Assembly: GCF_036327755.1 (NCBI RefSeq)
Contig: NZ_CP109596.1
Coordinates: forward strand, 4,712,001-4,776,000
Origin: Nocardia sp. NBC_01503
GTDB taxonomy: Bacteria > Actinomycetota > Actinomycetes > Mycobacteriales > Mycobacteriaceae
Direction of reading: 5' to 3'
Length of the DNA stretch: 64,000 nt
Shown here in pieces: positions 8,399 through 17,605 of this stretch. A model generated the notes under the pieces. That model was not told where the DNA came from, did no database searches, and saw only the letters and a list, made by a program, of their open reading frames with translations. Position 1 is the stretch's first letter. Each line of letters begins with the position of its first letter. The translations under genes were made by a program, and so were the position numbers.

Positions 8399-9208
8399 GT
8401 GCGCGTGCGCATTTCGACTCGACTGTTGCCGTCGCTGAGTATGGCCGTGGTGGGCTGGCTGCTCGCCGCCGGGATTGCCGGTCCTTCGGCCACCGCGGAC
8501 CCGGGGCCGTCGCGGTTGCTCACCGTCGCGCAGACGGGTGTGTTGCGCGTGTGCACCACCGGTGACTATCCGCCCTACACCCTGCGTGCGGCGGACGGTT
8601 CGTATCAGGGGGTCGACATCACCCTGGCCACCGACCTCGCGGCGACCTTGCACGCTGTGCCGCAATGGATTCCGACCACTTGGGCCGCCCTGGCCGATGA
8701 TTTCGTCGCGCACTGCGATCTGGCGGTCGGCGGTATCTCCGATACCGCCGAGCGCCGTCGCGTCGCCGACTTCTCGGTTCCGATCGCCACCGACGGCAAG
8801 ACTCCGGTCACCCGCCGCGGGGATGGCGACGCCTTCTCGACTATCGCGGATATCAACAAGCCGGGTGTCCGCGTCATCGTCAATCCCGGTGGTACCAACG
8901 AGAAGTTCGCTCGCGCGAACTTCCCCGACGCCCAGCTCATCGTCTGGCCCGACAATCTCACCATCTACGACCAGCTCGAGCAGGGCAACGCCGATGTCTT
9001 CGTCACCGATTCGGTCGAGGGCCGCTACCGGCGGTTGACCCACCCGGACCTACAGGTCCTGCATCCCGACCGCCCCTTCGACTCCGCCACCAAGGCCTAC
9101 CTCCTGCCGCGCGGCGACCTGGCCTTCAACGCCGTCGTCGACGCCTGGCTGCAAACCCAGATCAGCACCGGCAGATCCGCTCAGTTGCTGGACAATTGGA
9201 TCGGCTGA
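8399..9208 (+). CDS. exported cyclohexadienyl (prephenate/arogenate) dehydratase-like protein, PheC type
   Basis: The 269-residue protein starts at a GTG, has a signal peptide of about 33 residues (hydrophobic SMAVVGWLLAAGIAG, then SATA|D) and a type II periplasmic-binding-protein fold. The stretches VLRVCTTGDYPPYT, GGISDTAERRRVADFS, DGKTPVTRR, VIVNPGGTNEKFAR and FVTDSVEGRYR match PheC-type cyclohexadienyl dehydratase, which turns prephenate into phenylpyruvate, more closely than ordinary amino-acid-binding proteins. Divergence from an exported chorismate mutase strongly supports this. A solute-binding role is the alternative, but no permease or ATPase genes lie beside it. Confidence 0.8.
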   Translation: MRVRISTRLLPSLSMAVVGWLLAAGIAGPSATADPGPSRLLTVAQTGVLRVCTTGDYPPYTLRAADGSYQGVDITLATDLAATLHAVPQWIPTTWAALADDFVAHCDLAVGGISDTAERRRVADFSVPIATDGKTPVTRRGDGDAFSTIADINKPGVRVIVNPGGTNEKFARANFPDAQLIVWPDNLTIYDQLEQGNADVFVTDSVEGRYRRLTHPDLQVLHPDRPFDSATKAYLLPRGDLAFNAVVDAWLQTQISTGRSAQLLDNWIG

Positions 9209-9248
9209 GCGACAAAGCGTTCGGGCTCGCGCGTATCCGATGCGGCCG

Positions 9249-9689
9249 TCAGACGACCGTATTACGTTGGGCAAGTAGGAAATTGCGTTCGGATTGGTTT
9301 CGGGTGTAGGCGAGGGCGGCTTCGTAGGCTTGGGCGGCTTCGGGGTTCATGCCCAATCGGCGGAGCAGATCGGCGCGGATGGCGTGGAAGAGGTAGTGGT
9401 GGGGGAGGTTCAGGGTGTCGAGGGCTGCTCGCGGGCCTTGCACCTCGGCTAGGGCTACGGCCCGGTTGAGCGCGATGATCGGGCTTGGGGACAGGGCCCG
9501 CGAGCTGGTCGTAGAGGTGGAGGATTTGGGGCCAGTCGGTTTCGGCGGATGTAGGGGCGTCGGCGTGGACGGCATTGATGGCGGCCTGTAGCTGGTAGGG
9601 GCCGGGTTGGTTGTGGGCCTGAACTCGGTACTCGCTGTCCTGTACCTAGTCTTCACGATTGTCGCGACATCGACTGCGGCGGAGCCCAT
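9249..9689 (-). pseudogene. internally deleted ECF-type sigma factor with C-terminal TPR-like domain
   Basis: The frame opens with MGSAAVDVATIV, the usual start of SigI/DUF6596-type ECF sigma factors. It then jumps directly to remnants of the C-terminal domain: in one frame GPYQLQAAINAVHADAPT and TDWPQILHLYDQL, in the next LSPSPIIALNRAVALAEVQG to the end FLLAQRNTVV. The sigma 2 and sigma 4 regions (roughly 250 residues) are missing and a further 1-nt shift near 9500 separates the two remnants. It was once paired with the YCII gene upstream. Non-functional as read. Confidence 0.75.
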
Positions 9690-9690
9690 T

Positions 9691-10032
9691 TCAGCCGTCC
9701 TGTAGCGGTCGCACTTCGATCGGCAGCGTGACGACCCGGGCCAGTCGCCGACCCCATTCCAGTGCTTCGTCGAGATCGGCCGCCCTGATGACGGTGAATC
9801 CGCCGATGTGCTCCTTACCCTCGGCGTACGGACCGTCGGTGACGAGGACTTCGGATCCGGCGGCCCGCAGCACGGTGGCGGTGCTCGGCGCGTGCAGTCC
9901 GGCCGCGAACACCCAGGCCCCGGCGGTCCGCATTTCGTCGTTTAGCGTCTCCAGGTCGTGCATGATCTCGGCCAGATTGTCGGGCGGATCGGTGTCGTCG
10001 GGCTGATAGATGCTGAGCAGATACTGTTTCAA
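9691..10032 (-). CDS. YCII/DGPF-domain protein
   Basis: A TTG at 10032 with GGAGG 7 nt upstream opens a 113-residue protein: KQYLLSIYQPDD, LNDEMRTAGAWVFAAGLH, VTDGPYAEGKEHIGGFTVIR, ending in IEVRPLQDG. This is the DGPF/YCII family normally co-transcribed with ECF sigma factors of the SigJ/ECF41-like groups. The DGPYAE motif is intact. Function of such partners is unclear; they may bind small ligands or tune the sigma factor. Both flanking genes are decayed, so this one may be an orphan. The stop of the upstream pseudogene overlaps its start (TTGA). Confidence 0.82.
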   Translation of the reverse strand: MKQYLLSIYQPDDTDPPDNLAEIMHDLETLNDEMRTAGAWVFAAGLHAPSTATVLRAAGSEVLVTDGPYAEGKEHIGGFTVIRAADLDEALEWGRRLARVVTLPIEVRPLQDG

Positions 10033-10363
10033 CGCGACTCCTCCGTCGTGCGCCGGTACGTGGCGATGATGACACCGGTCGTCGTGGTGAGGCTGTCGGC
10101 CAGCCGCATCGCGCCGAGATCGACGCCGTCGAACAACCGCTGCCCGGTCCCCAGCACCAGTCCTGGTAGGTCCGGCGGCCCAAGAGCAATGCCCGTTCGG
10201 ACGCGGCCATATGCCCGCCGACCAGTTGGCCCTGAATCGGGTCCGCGTACGGAATCGCCCACCCGCCGTATTCGAATCCGTCCCGGGGATCCTCGTCCGC
10301 GCGGCCGGGTGCCTGCATGACTCCGTCCAAGGTGAGGCTGACCACCGCGATAATGCTGCCCAT
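10029..10363 (-). pseudogene. internally deleted dihydrofolate-reductase-family (RibD C-terminal) protein
   Basis: From an ATG with GGAGGG upstream it reads MGSIIAVVSLTLDGVMQAPG to LLLGRRTYQD, the N-terminal third of RibD-C/DHFR-like proteins. The C-terminal piece LVLGTGQRLFDG and LADSLTTTTGVIIATYR follows in a different frame after a junction near 10165. About 100 residues of the core are missing. It would have encoded a flavin/folate-reductase-like protein and is broken by deletion plus frameshift. Confidence 0.75.
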
Positions 10364-10704
10364 GTTCGCTCCCTCCGGTGATCCCGGCGCGGTGCCGGGT
10401 TCATCACCTATACGAACGGGCATTGCCGTTTCAGACATTGAGGGGAGGTCGAATTCGGCCGATCGATCTCACCGTTACTGCGGGCCCGGATACCGCGCCC
10501 CGATTGAGCCGGGTCTTCGTCGTGGCAGTCCCCGGCGGGGTTGGGGTTCACTGCGGCGGTGCCGCTGATCCCGATGGCAAAACGGATTTGGGACATGATC
10601 ACCGGTGCCGCGGCACGCCAGGGGTTTTGGTACCGATATCGTTGTGCACCAGTGGAACTGAGCAAATACACATTGAGTTTGCGGCCGGGGACAGCTTCCG
10701 GAGG
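10364..10704. other. 341-bp stretch without a supported gene
   Basis: Apart from the ribosome-binding site of the DHFR-like pseudogene at its left edge, I see no coding frame with family character, no RNA gene and no clear terminator. It receives the 3' end of the terpenoid operon (acetyltransferase stop at 10705). Confidence 0.5.
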
Positions 10705-11448
10705 TCACTGTTTCGTACTCGCCGGTGGCATAAGTCCGGAGGTTTCGGCGGCGTCGGCGAGTTGGCGGGGGGAGCCGGCCATCAATATGCGGGCGTGCCG
10801 GGTTACGGCTTCGGCGGGCCAATCCCACCAGGCCAGGCGTAGAAGTAGAGCGATCTCCTCGTCGGTGAATCGGCGTCGGATCAGTCGGGCGGGGTTACCC
10901 GCCACGACGCCATAGTCGGGTATGTCGGCGGAGACGACGGAGCCGGCCGCGACGATCGCACCGTGCCCGATTCGGATTCCGGGTAGGACGATCGCGCCGT
11001 ATCCCAGCCATACGTCGTTGCCCACGACGGTGTCGCCTTTGCCGGGCATGGCTTCGAGGTTGATCAGATCGTGGGTGGCCGCGGCCCAATCGCCGTCGAA
11101 GATGGCGAACGGGAAGGTGGAGACGCCGTCCATCCGGTGATTGGCCCCGGACATCAGGAACCGGACGCCGGAGGCCAGGGCGCAGTATCGGCCGATGATC
11201 AGCCGGTCGGGTCGATAGTCGTAGCGGACGCATTCGCGTTCGAAGTTCTCGGGATGGTCGAAATTGTCGTAGTAGGTGTATTCGCCGACCGATATGTGGT
11301 CGGCGGTGATGAGGGGGCGGAGGAATACGACTCGCGGATGTGTTGGCAGCGGGTGTATTCGGGTGGGATCCGGTGCGCCCGTCGCACCGGATCGAGGTCC
11401 CCAGCGCCAGCCCGCCTGCTCTGGTTCGGTGCGGTTGGGTGCGCTCAT
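10705..11448 (-). CDS. hexapeptide-repeat O-acetyltransferase (CatB/Vat-like), last gene of terpenoid operon
   Basis: The 247-residue protein has left-handed beta-helix repeats: IGRYCALASGVRFLMSGANH, VVGNDVWLGYGAIVLPGIRI, IGHGAIVAAGSVVSADIPDY and the terminal VVAGNPARLIRRRF. The layout SVGEYTYYDN ... ANHRMDGVSTFPF matches the xenobiotic/CatB acetyltransferase group, trimeric acetyl-CoA-dependent enzymes with a catalytic His (in ANHRM). The ATG at 11448 has GAAGGAG 5 nt upstream; a longer frame to 11526 lacks family support. It starts 31 nt after the P450 stop, so it probably acetylates the P450-oxidised terpenoid. Antibiotic resistance is the alternative, but context favours tailoring. Confidence 0.87.
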   Translation of the reverse strand: MSAPNRTEPEQAGWRWGPRSGATGAPDPTRIHPLPTHPRVVFLRPLITADHISVGEYTYYDNFDHPENFERECVRYDYRPDRLIIGRYCALASGVRFLMSGANHRMDGVSTFPFAIFDGDWAAATHDLINLEAMPGKGDTVVGNDVWLGYGAIVLPGIRIGHGAIVAAGSVVSADIPDYGVVAGNPARLIRRRFTDEEIALLLRLAWWDWPAEAVTRHARILMAGSPRQLADAAETSGLMPPASTKQ

Positions 11449-11479
11449 AGGGACTCCTTCGAGATCGGGGCGTGCTGGG

Positions 11480-12748
11480 TCAGCGCAGGGTGATGGGCAG
11501 TGCTTCCAGCCCGCGTAGTGCGACATTGGGTTTCCATCGGGGTTGCCCGTTCAGCGCCACGGTGGTGGTGCGTTCCAGCAGTCGGCGCAATGCGATGGTG
11601 GCTTGGAGCCGGGCCAGCGGAGCGCCGAGGCAGAAGTGGATTCCTTGGCTGAAGGCGAGATGTCGTTGTGTCGCGCGGGTGAGGTCGAGCCGGTCGGGGT
11701 CCGGGAATTCGGCGGGGTCGCGATTCGCCGCTCCCAGAAGCACCATTGCCATGGTCCCCGCGGGTAGGAACGACTCGCCGATCGTGAGGTCGGTCAGGGT
11801 GGCTCGGAAGACCAGTTGCGGCGGCGGGTCGTAGCGCAGGACCTCTTCGACGGCAGCTGCGGCCAAGCCTGGTTCGGCGCGCAGGCGGGCGAGCTGATCG
11901 GGGTGGTCCAGCAGTGCGAGGACACCGCTGGCGATGAGGCTGGCCGTGGATTCGTGTCCGGCGACCAGTAGCAGCAGACAGGTGGACAGCAGTTCGGGTG
12001 CGGTGAGTGCGTCTCCGTTGTCTTCGATCGTGGCCAGTTCCGAGAGCAGGTCGGATCCCGGGTGCGCACGCCGCTGCGCGGAGAGTTCGTGGAAGTAGGC
12101 CGCGGTCTCCAGCACGGCCCGCACCCGCTGCTCGACTCTCTGTGGGGGAACGAGGAATTCGGGGTCGAGCCCGCGGGCCATGGTGTGCGACCAGTGCTGG
12201 ACCATGGTGTGGTCGGCAGCCGGAATATCGAGCAGCTCACAGATCACGGTGAAAGGCAGTGCGTAGGCGAACGATTCGACGAGATCGACCTCGCGCGACG
12301 CCAATGCCGTGTCCAGCAGTGCGTCGGTGATGGCGGTGATGCGCGGCGCCAGCCGCGCTACCGCGCGAGGCGTGAAAGACGGTGCGACGAATCGGCGTAA
12401 TCGATTGTGGTCCGGTGGATTCCGAGTCAGGAAGGAGCTGACGGACTTTCCGTGGTCGTCACGCAGCAGCCCGGTCCGGTCGTGTTCGGTGAGCAGAGCG
12501 CGGCCGAGGGGAGCGCGGGGCTCGCTGTAACCGAATCGCGGATCGCACAGGATGGCGGCGGCGTCGGCGTACCTGCTGAAGATGTGGATCCCCGCCGGGC
12601 TGTGGTAGATCGGTGCTTGTTCGCGTAGTCGGTGGTACACCGGGTAGGGGTTGGCTCGCGTCGCCGGTTCGAACAATCCGAAACCGACTCGCCCGATCGG
12701 AGTGTCGTCATCGGGTGTGCTGTTCACAGTCTGTTCTTCGGTGGTCAT
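11480..12748 (-). CDS. cytochrome P450 of the terpenoid operon
   Basis: The 422-residue bacterial P450 has the I-helix AGHEST (263-268), ExxR at E302-R305 (EEVLRY), and the heme ligand loop FSQGIHFCLGAPLAR with cysteine 373; the usual second Gly of the loop is Ser. It is soluble and would need ferredoxin partners encoded elsewhere. The ATG overlaps the stop of the terpene cyclase (ATGA), which implies translational coupling and points to oxidation of the cyclised terpene. Start chosen by that overlap; the frame extends upstream only as shadow of the cyclase gene. Confidence 0.93.
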   Translation of the reverse strand: MTTEEQTVNSTPDDDTPIGRVGFGLFEPATRANPYPVYHRLREQAPIYHSPAGIHIFSRYADAAAILCDPRFGYSEPRAPLGRALLTEHDRTGLLRDDHGKSVSSFLTRNPPDHNRLRRFVAPSFTPRAVARLAPRITAITDALLDTALASREVDLVESFAYALPFTVICELLDIPAADHTMVQHWSHTMARGLDPEFLVPPQRVEQRVRAVLETAAYFHELSAQRRAHPGSDLLSELATIEDNGDALTAPELLSTCLLLLVAGHESTASLIASGVLALLDHPDQLARLRAEPGLAAAAVEEVLRYDPPPQLVFRATLTDLTIGESFLPAGTMAMVLLGAANRDPAEFPDPDRLDLTRATQRHLAFSQGIHFCLGAPLARLQATIALRRLLERTTTVALNGQPRWKPNVALRGLEALPITLR

Positions 12749-15143
12749 CGGACGACCACCGTTCCGGGTTCGATCACGATATCGGGCTGCACCGCAGTGG
12801 GTTCCGGGCGGTCGGATCCGATTCTGGCCGCGGCAGTGCCGATTCCAGTGGGACCGAAGGGCAGTCGAGTGTCCCGTGTATCGGTCAGCGGGGTGGTGTG
12901 CGTTCCGGCCGCCAACTCGTAGCGACTCGCGGCCACGTCCAGGTGGGCCTGGAAGATTCCTGCGATGAGTCGCTGTAGTCCGTGGACGTAGGTGTCCAGG
13001 GTCGCGCGCTGGTCGGCATCCAGGTCGAGTTCGTCGGCCAGGTTCGGCAATTCGGTCGCGGTGCTGTGCTCGAAGTGTCGCAGCTGGGACGTGACCAGGT
13101 CGTTGGTGAGGGTGAGTGCCTGCCGCAGCCACAGTCCAGGAACCGCCGCATGATCAGCACGAAATTGTGGATCTCGGCTTCCTTCTCCGTCTCCTTCCAA
13201 TAGGAGAAGAGGTCGTTGAGCAACCCGTTCCAGTCGCGCAACGCGTCGACGAGTTCGCGCATCGGCACGGACTCGTGCCATTCGGGCGGGTTCTCCAGGT
13301 CGAGTGTGTAGTCGAGCAGAATCACGAGAATGCCTGCGCCGCAGGTGCTTCGGCGCATTTCGAGGTAGTCGACCGGATCGGGTATCTGATTCTCGACGAA
13401 GTTGAGGATCTCCCACAGCAGTCCCTCGCACGTCCGCAGAATGCTCTCCGCGAGTCGGCTTCGCCAGTGTTCGGGCATGGCGGGCGCGGTGCGCCGCCAC
13501 AGGTCGGCCAGACCTCGTTCGAGCGGACTCGCCGGGGGTGGGAGGACCTCCGGGTGTGCGATCGGCATGAAGGCTATGAGCCGGTCGAAGGCGATCTTCG
13601 CCCCGGCGATATCTCGGCGGTTCCGGAAGAGCTCATCGGAGTAGTCCCCGAGGAAGAAGGTCCACGCGAGCCATTCGGCGGCCGATCCGAGCGTCTGGGT
13701 GGCGGTGTCCGGAAAGCATTGCGCGGCGAACTTCGGTATCTGCTTGGCGTCGAAACCCGCCTCGTTCCACTCGCTCAGTCCGCAGTCCAGCATCCCCATC
13801 TCGACGACCCATCCCTTGGTTCGGGTTTGGATCTCCGCCAAGGCCGGATGAATCCTCGGAGCGAACGGCATATAGAACTCGGGAAGTTCGGTCTCGGATT
13901 CATCCGTCGTCGCGGGCTGGTCGGGCCAGGCCACCGCCGCCGCGCGGCGGGCCAGCCCGAGTTGGGCGCTCGTCGAGCCGATCCTGTTGGGTCCCAGTAG
14001 TTCCGGCGACCCTGATGGTTCGGTGCCGATGTCCGCCACCTGCGGCGGGTGCTCCAGCCTCGGGTTGGTGATGCGGGTCGCCGAGGTGCCCACGCCGGTG
14101 GGACCGAAGGCGGGTCGAGCGGTATCGGTGTCGTCCTGCGGTGCGATATCCCGATAGCGAACGCTCTGCGATGCCCATTGGTGATCTCCCGCCATGCAAT
14201 CCTGGAGCCCCTGCACGTACCGGAGGATCGCGAGCGGTAATTGCGGGACCAGTAGGTAGTCCCCGAACAGGATCGGCAGCTCGAATCGGACCGTGTCCTC
14301 GAACTGCTGCATCCGAGCGGTGGCCAGTTCATTGACGAGGTCGACGGCCCGGTGTAGGTCGCAGTCGAGGAACCGCTCGGTGATGGTGACCCCGTTGATC
14401 TCCCCGGCGCGGGACTCCTTCGGATAGGAGAGTATGTCGTTGCGCAGGTCCACCCCGTCGGAGAAGGTGTCCCGGAGTGCACGCAGCGGCCGGGTCACCG
14501 CGACCGCGGCGGGAATCTCCACACCGTTGGCGTGCTCGATCAGACATGCCACCAGTTCCATACCCCCGGCCTTGCGCCGCAGATCGATGACGTAGTTGAT
14601 CGGGTTGGGCACCCAGCTCCGATCGGCCGGATAGACCTCGCGCGCGGTGTTGCGCAGATAGTCCTCGACGACGCGGGCCAGTCGAGTTTGCCAATTCTTC
14701 GATTTGGCAGGCACCGTGCGCGCCCACAGGTCCGCCAGGCCGGCCTCGGCGGGATTGCCGGGCGTCGCCTCGGCCGGTACGCGCATGTACTCCGTGAGAT
14801 GGGCGATGTACTCGTTCCCGCCGGCCGAATCCCCTGAATGAGTGAAGGTTTCGGCGAAGAAGTCGTCGAGGAACCACGCCCAGATATGCCAGTCGGTCAG
14901 CAGGTCCAACTCCGGTGCGATGGCGTCCGGGTAGATCAGTGCGGCGTACCGGGCGAAATCCATGGAGTCGAACCAGGATTCGTCCCATACGCCGTGGCCC
15001 GGTGCGCCGGGGGGTGCGCCCAGCATGCCCAGATCGATTGCCCAGGCCTTGCCATGGGCGCGCGCGGACTCGACATTCGGATTGCATCGCGCGGGGTAGG
15101 GCATATAGAACTCTGGTCGCCGGAATGATTCCTTGGTCGACAT
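12745..15143 (-). CDS. two-domain terpene cyclase, geosmin-synthase-like (apparent frameshift near 13130)
   Basis: Read through a single-base shift near 13130, this is a 799-residue class I terpene synthase with two alpha domains, the layout of germacradienol/geosmin synthase. Domain 1 starts FYMPYPARCNPNVESARAHG, has the Asp-rich motif DDFFAE (93-98), the NSE triad NDILSYPKE (235-243) and an RY pair (329-330). Domain 2 (from about 420) has GDYSDE (499-504), which lacks the double Asp, and NDLFSYWKE (643-651). After residue 670 the literal frame runs into 82 unrelated residues and stops at 12885; the other frame continues the family sequence (LTLTNDLVTSQLRHFEH to the RY in ASRYEL) to 12745. 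The two domains align residue for residue if one base is restored. The product is probably a sesquiterpene rather than geosmin itself. Confidence 0.85.
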
Positions 15144-15284
15144 TGGCTATCCCTGTGGAAGACGCTCAGTAGAGCTGAAGCGTGATGATTGGGAGCCCTG
15201 CGCCTGGCCGCTGATACCGATATCCGGTCGAGCAGGGCGATTGCGCGGCGACGCTGCCGAATTGATGTATGGATCAGTCGTGTA

Positions 15285-16487
15285 TCAGTTGATCTCGGTC
15301 AGTTCGATGTGCTCCGTTCGTGTCTCATAGATCCGCTTATGCTCGGAAATCGCTGCCAGTCGGAACGGCCCGCTCGTCTCCTCGGGCAGGACATGGCGCC
15401 TGCCGTCGGAGGGTAGTTCGGCTTCGTGGAGTGCGCGGTAGCGGTCGTAGTCGATCGGCTTGCGGCGGGTGATGGCGTTGCCGTTGGCGGCCGTCCGGAG
15501 CTGATCCCGGTAGCCGTCGACCACCGTTCCGCCGAAAAACTCTGCGACACAACCTGATCCGTAGCTCACGAGTGCGATGGGCCGGCCGCTGAGATCGGCG
15601 TGGCCATCCAGCGCGGCGGCCAGACCCAGGTAGAGGGAGGCGGTGTAGCTGTTCCCGATGGTCCGGTTGTAGCCGGTGCTGTCGGATACGGCGGCCTCGA
15701 CGGTCTGCGGGTCTGGCGTGAATCCCTGGCTGTCGAGCAGGTGGCGGTGCGCTTTGTAGGCCATCTTCGTGAAGGGCTGGTGGTAGCAGAATTGCGTGAA
15801 CTCGGTCAGCTTCCGCCCGCCGCGGTCCCGGTAGTCCTGCCAGGCTCCTTCGATGGCCTCCAGATAGGCCAGCACCGAGGACTTTCCATCCACCACGGCG
15901 GCGGTGCGATAGTTGGGACGCCAAAAGTCCATGATGTCCTTCGCGTACACCCCCGAAACGGGTTCGAGCCGCAGTATCGCGGGGTCGGCGGTCACCAACA
16001 TGGCCACCGCCGCGGCGCCCTGGGTCGGTTCGGCCGCGGTACCCAATTCGTATTTCGCGATATCGGTGGCGATGACCAGCACTCGCTGTGACGGGTCGAC
16101 GGTGATGAGCGCCATGGCGAACTGGAGTGCGGCGGTGGCTCCGTAGCAGGCCTGTTTGAGTTCGACGACGCGGGCGGCGGTGGGCAGGCCAAGCAATGAA
16201 TGCAGGTAGAGCCCAGCGGATTTGGCTTGGTCGATACCGCTCTCGGTGGCCAGCAATACCGTGCGCAGGTGCTCGACGCCGTGCCGCTCGATAATGGGTG
16301 CGGCCGCGGCGGCGGCCATGGTGACGATGTCCTCGTCGGCGGCCGCGATGCTCATCGCGTCCTGTCCGAGGCCGAAGTGGAACTTGTCGGCGTCCACGCC
16401 GTGCTGCTGGGCGAGCACCACGTGATCGAGGACGTAATGCGTTGTCGCGAAGGAGATGTCATGAATGCCGACCGGTCTCGCGTTCAT
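15285..16487 (-). CDS. mvaS: hydroxymethylglutaryl-CoA synthase
   Basis: The 400-residue thiolase-fold enzyme has the catalytic cysteine in ELKQACYGATAAL (C114), the acid Glu in TESGID (E82) and the His-containing loop YHQPFTKMA. It condenses acetyl-CoA with acetoacetyl-CoA to HMG-CoA, the first committed step of the mevalonate pathway. The ATG at 16487 overlaps the HMG-CoA reductase stop (ATGA), which fixes the start; 34 extra N-terminal residues in the longer frame are shadow. It is the last of the mevalonate genes in the operon, 141 bp before the terpene cyclase. Confidence 0.95.
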   Translation of the reverse strand: MNARPVGIHDISFATTHYVLDHVVLAQQHGVDADKFHFGLGQDAMSIAAADEDIVTMAAAAAAPIIERHGVEHLRTVLLATESGIDQAKSAGLYLHSLLGLPTAARVVELKQACYGATAALQFAMALITVDPSQRVLVIATDIAKYELGTAAEPTQGAAAVAMLVTADPAILRLEPVSGVYAKDIMDFWRPNYRTAAVVDGKSSVLAYLEAIEGAWQDYRDRGGRKLTEFTQFCYHQPFTKMAYKAHRHLLDSQGFTPDPQTVEAAVSDSTGYNRTIGNSYTASLYLGLAAALDGHADLSGRPIALVSYGSGCVAEFFGGTVVDGYRDQLRTAANGNAITRRKPIDYDRYRALHEAELPSDGRRHVLPEETSGPFRLAAISEHKRIYETRTEHIELTEIN

Positions 16488-17542
16488 CGTTGCGCTCCAA
16501 TTCGTGTGGCTGGACGTTCGAGTTGACTGTGGGCCCGCATGAGTTCGCCGGGATTGGTCTGTGCCGCCATCAGCGAGAGTTCGCCGCACAGCACGGTGGC
16601 CGCGGCGATGACCGCGAGGCGGCGGGCGTTAGCGCCCGGGGCGCGTTCGGCGCGACAGCCCAGGCGGCGCAGGTTCTCCTGCGCGAACCCGAGATGTTTG
16701 CCGTTGCCGATGGTTCCGACTATGAGATTGGGTAGCGTGCACGAGAAGTAGAGGTCGCCGTCGCGATCCTCGGTATGCGTAATGCCTTGGGAGCCTTCGA
16801 CGATATTCGCGCCGTCCTGCCCGGTGGCCAGGTAGAAGGCGAGCAGCATATTGGCGTAATGGGCGTTGGCCGTTCGGATTCCACCGGCGAGGGTGCTGCC
16901 GATCAGATTCTTGCGGATGTTCAACGTGGTCACTCGGGCGGCGGTGGTGTGCAGCCGTTGTGCCACCACCTCGCGCGGGATGAGCAACTCGGTGACGACG
17001 TTCTTGCCGCGGCCCAGGATCCCATTGACCGCGGAGACCTTCTTGTCCGTGCAGTAGTTGCCGGAGATCGAGCCGTACCGCACTCCGGGCACCGATCGCA
17101 GAATATGGTCCAGCAGTTGGTCGGCCGCGAGGGTGGCCATATTGTGGCCGGCCGCGTCCCCGGTGGTGAACTCGAAGCGCAGAAACAGCAGGTTCCCGGC
17201 TATTTGATGATGCAGGCCGATCAGCTCGGCGTATCGGCTGCCGTTCGAGACCACCTCGCGCAGCTGCCCGAAATCGTGCTCCAGCAGCCGCACCGCCGTA
17301 TACGCGGTGCGGGCGTCGTCGGCTTCGAGCAGCACCGACCGTGCCATGCGATCGTCCACGACGGTGGCCAGGATGCCGGATTCGACCATGGTGGAGATTC
17401 GCGCGCCCCGCCGCACGGACGGCCACAGCGGTGATTCGTAGGTGGCGAGCGGAACCTCGACCTCGTCGCGGACGGTGTCCCCGCTGATCCGGATCGGTCC
17501 CACCCATTCGAGTGGGACTGCGGCACAAGATGATTCGTTCAT
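16484..17542 (-). CDS. mvaA: hydroxymethylglutaryl-CoA reductase
   Basis: The 352-residue enzyme shows EVPLATYESPLWPSV (substrate-site Glu region), GNYCTDKKVSAVNG with the catalytic Lys in DKK, GRGKNVVTE and the dinucleotide-binding GTIGNGKHLG. The CTDKK...GRGK pattern resembles class I, NADPH-dependent reductases. It reduces HMG-CoA to mevalonate. The ATG at 17542 has GGAGG 7 nt upstream; the longer frame to 17602 is not supported. It lies between the IPP isomerase and HMG-CoA synthase genes, with the latter start overlapped. Confidence 0.94.
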   Translation of the reverse strand: MNESSCAAVPLEWVGPIRISGDTVRDEVEVPLATYESPLWPSVRRGARISTMVESGILATVVDDRMARSVLLEADDARTAYTAVRLLEHDFGQLREVVSNGSRYAELIGLHHQIAGNLLFLRFEFTTGDAAGHNMATLAADQLLDHILRSVPGVRYGSISGNYCTDKKVSAVNGILGRGKNVVTELLIPREVVAQRLHTTAARVTTLNIRKNLIGSTLAGGIRTANAHYANMLLAFYLATGQDGANIVEGSQGITHTEDRDGDLYFSCTLPNLIVGTIGNGKHLGFAQENLRRLGCRAERAPGANARRLAVIAAATVLCGELSLMAAQTNPGELMRAHSQLERPATRIGAQR

Positions 17543-17605
17543 ACGGATTCCTCCACTCGTCGGCCCTCCGGAAATCAGCGCCGGATCGCGGCACTGAGGC
17601 ATCGC

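Noticed and set aside
8399..9208. Simple amino-acid ABC transporter binding protein
   Set aside because: No permease or ATPase genes nearby, and the conserved stretches fit PheC-type dehydratases better; kept only as alternative.
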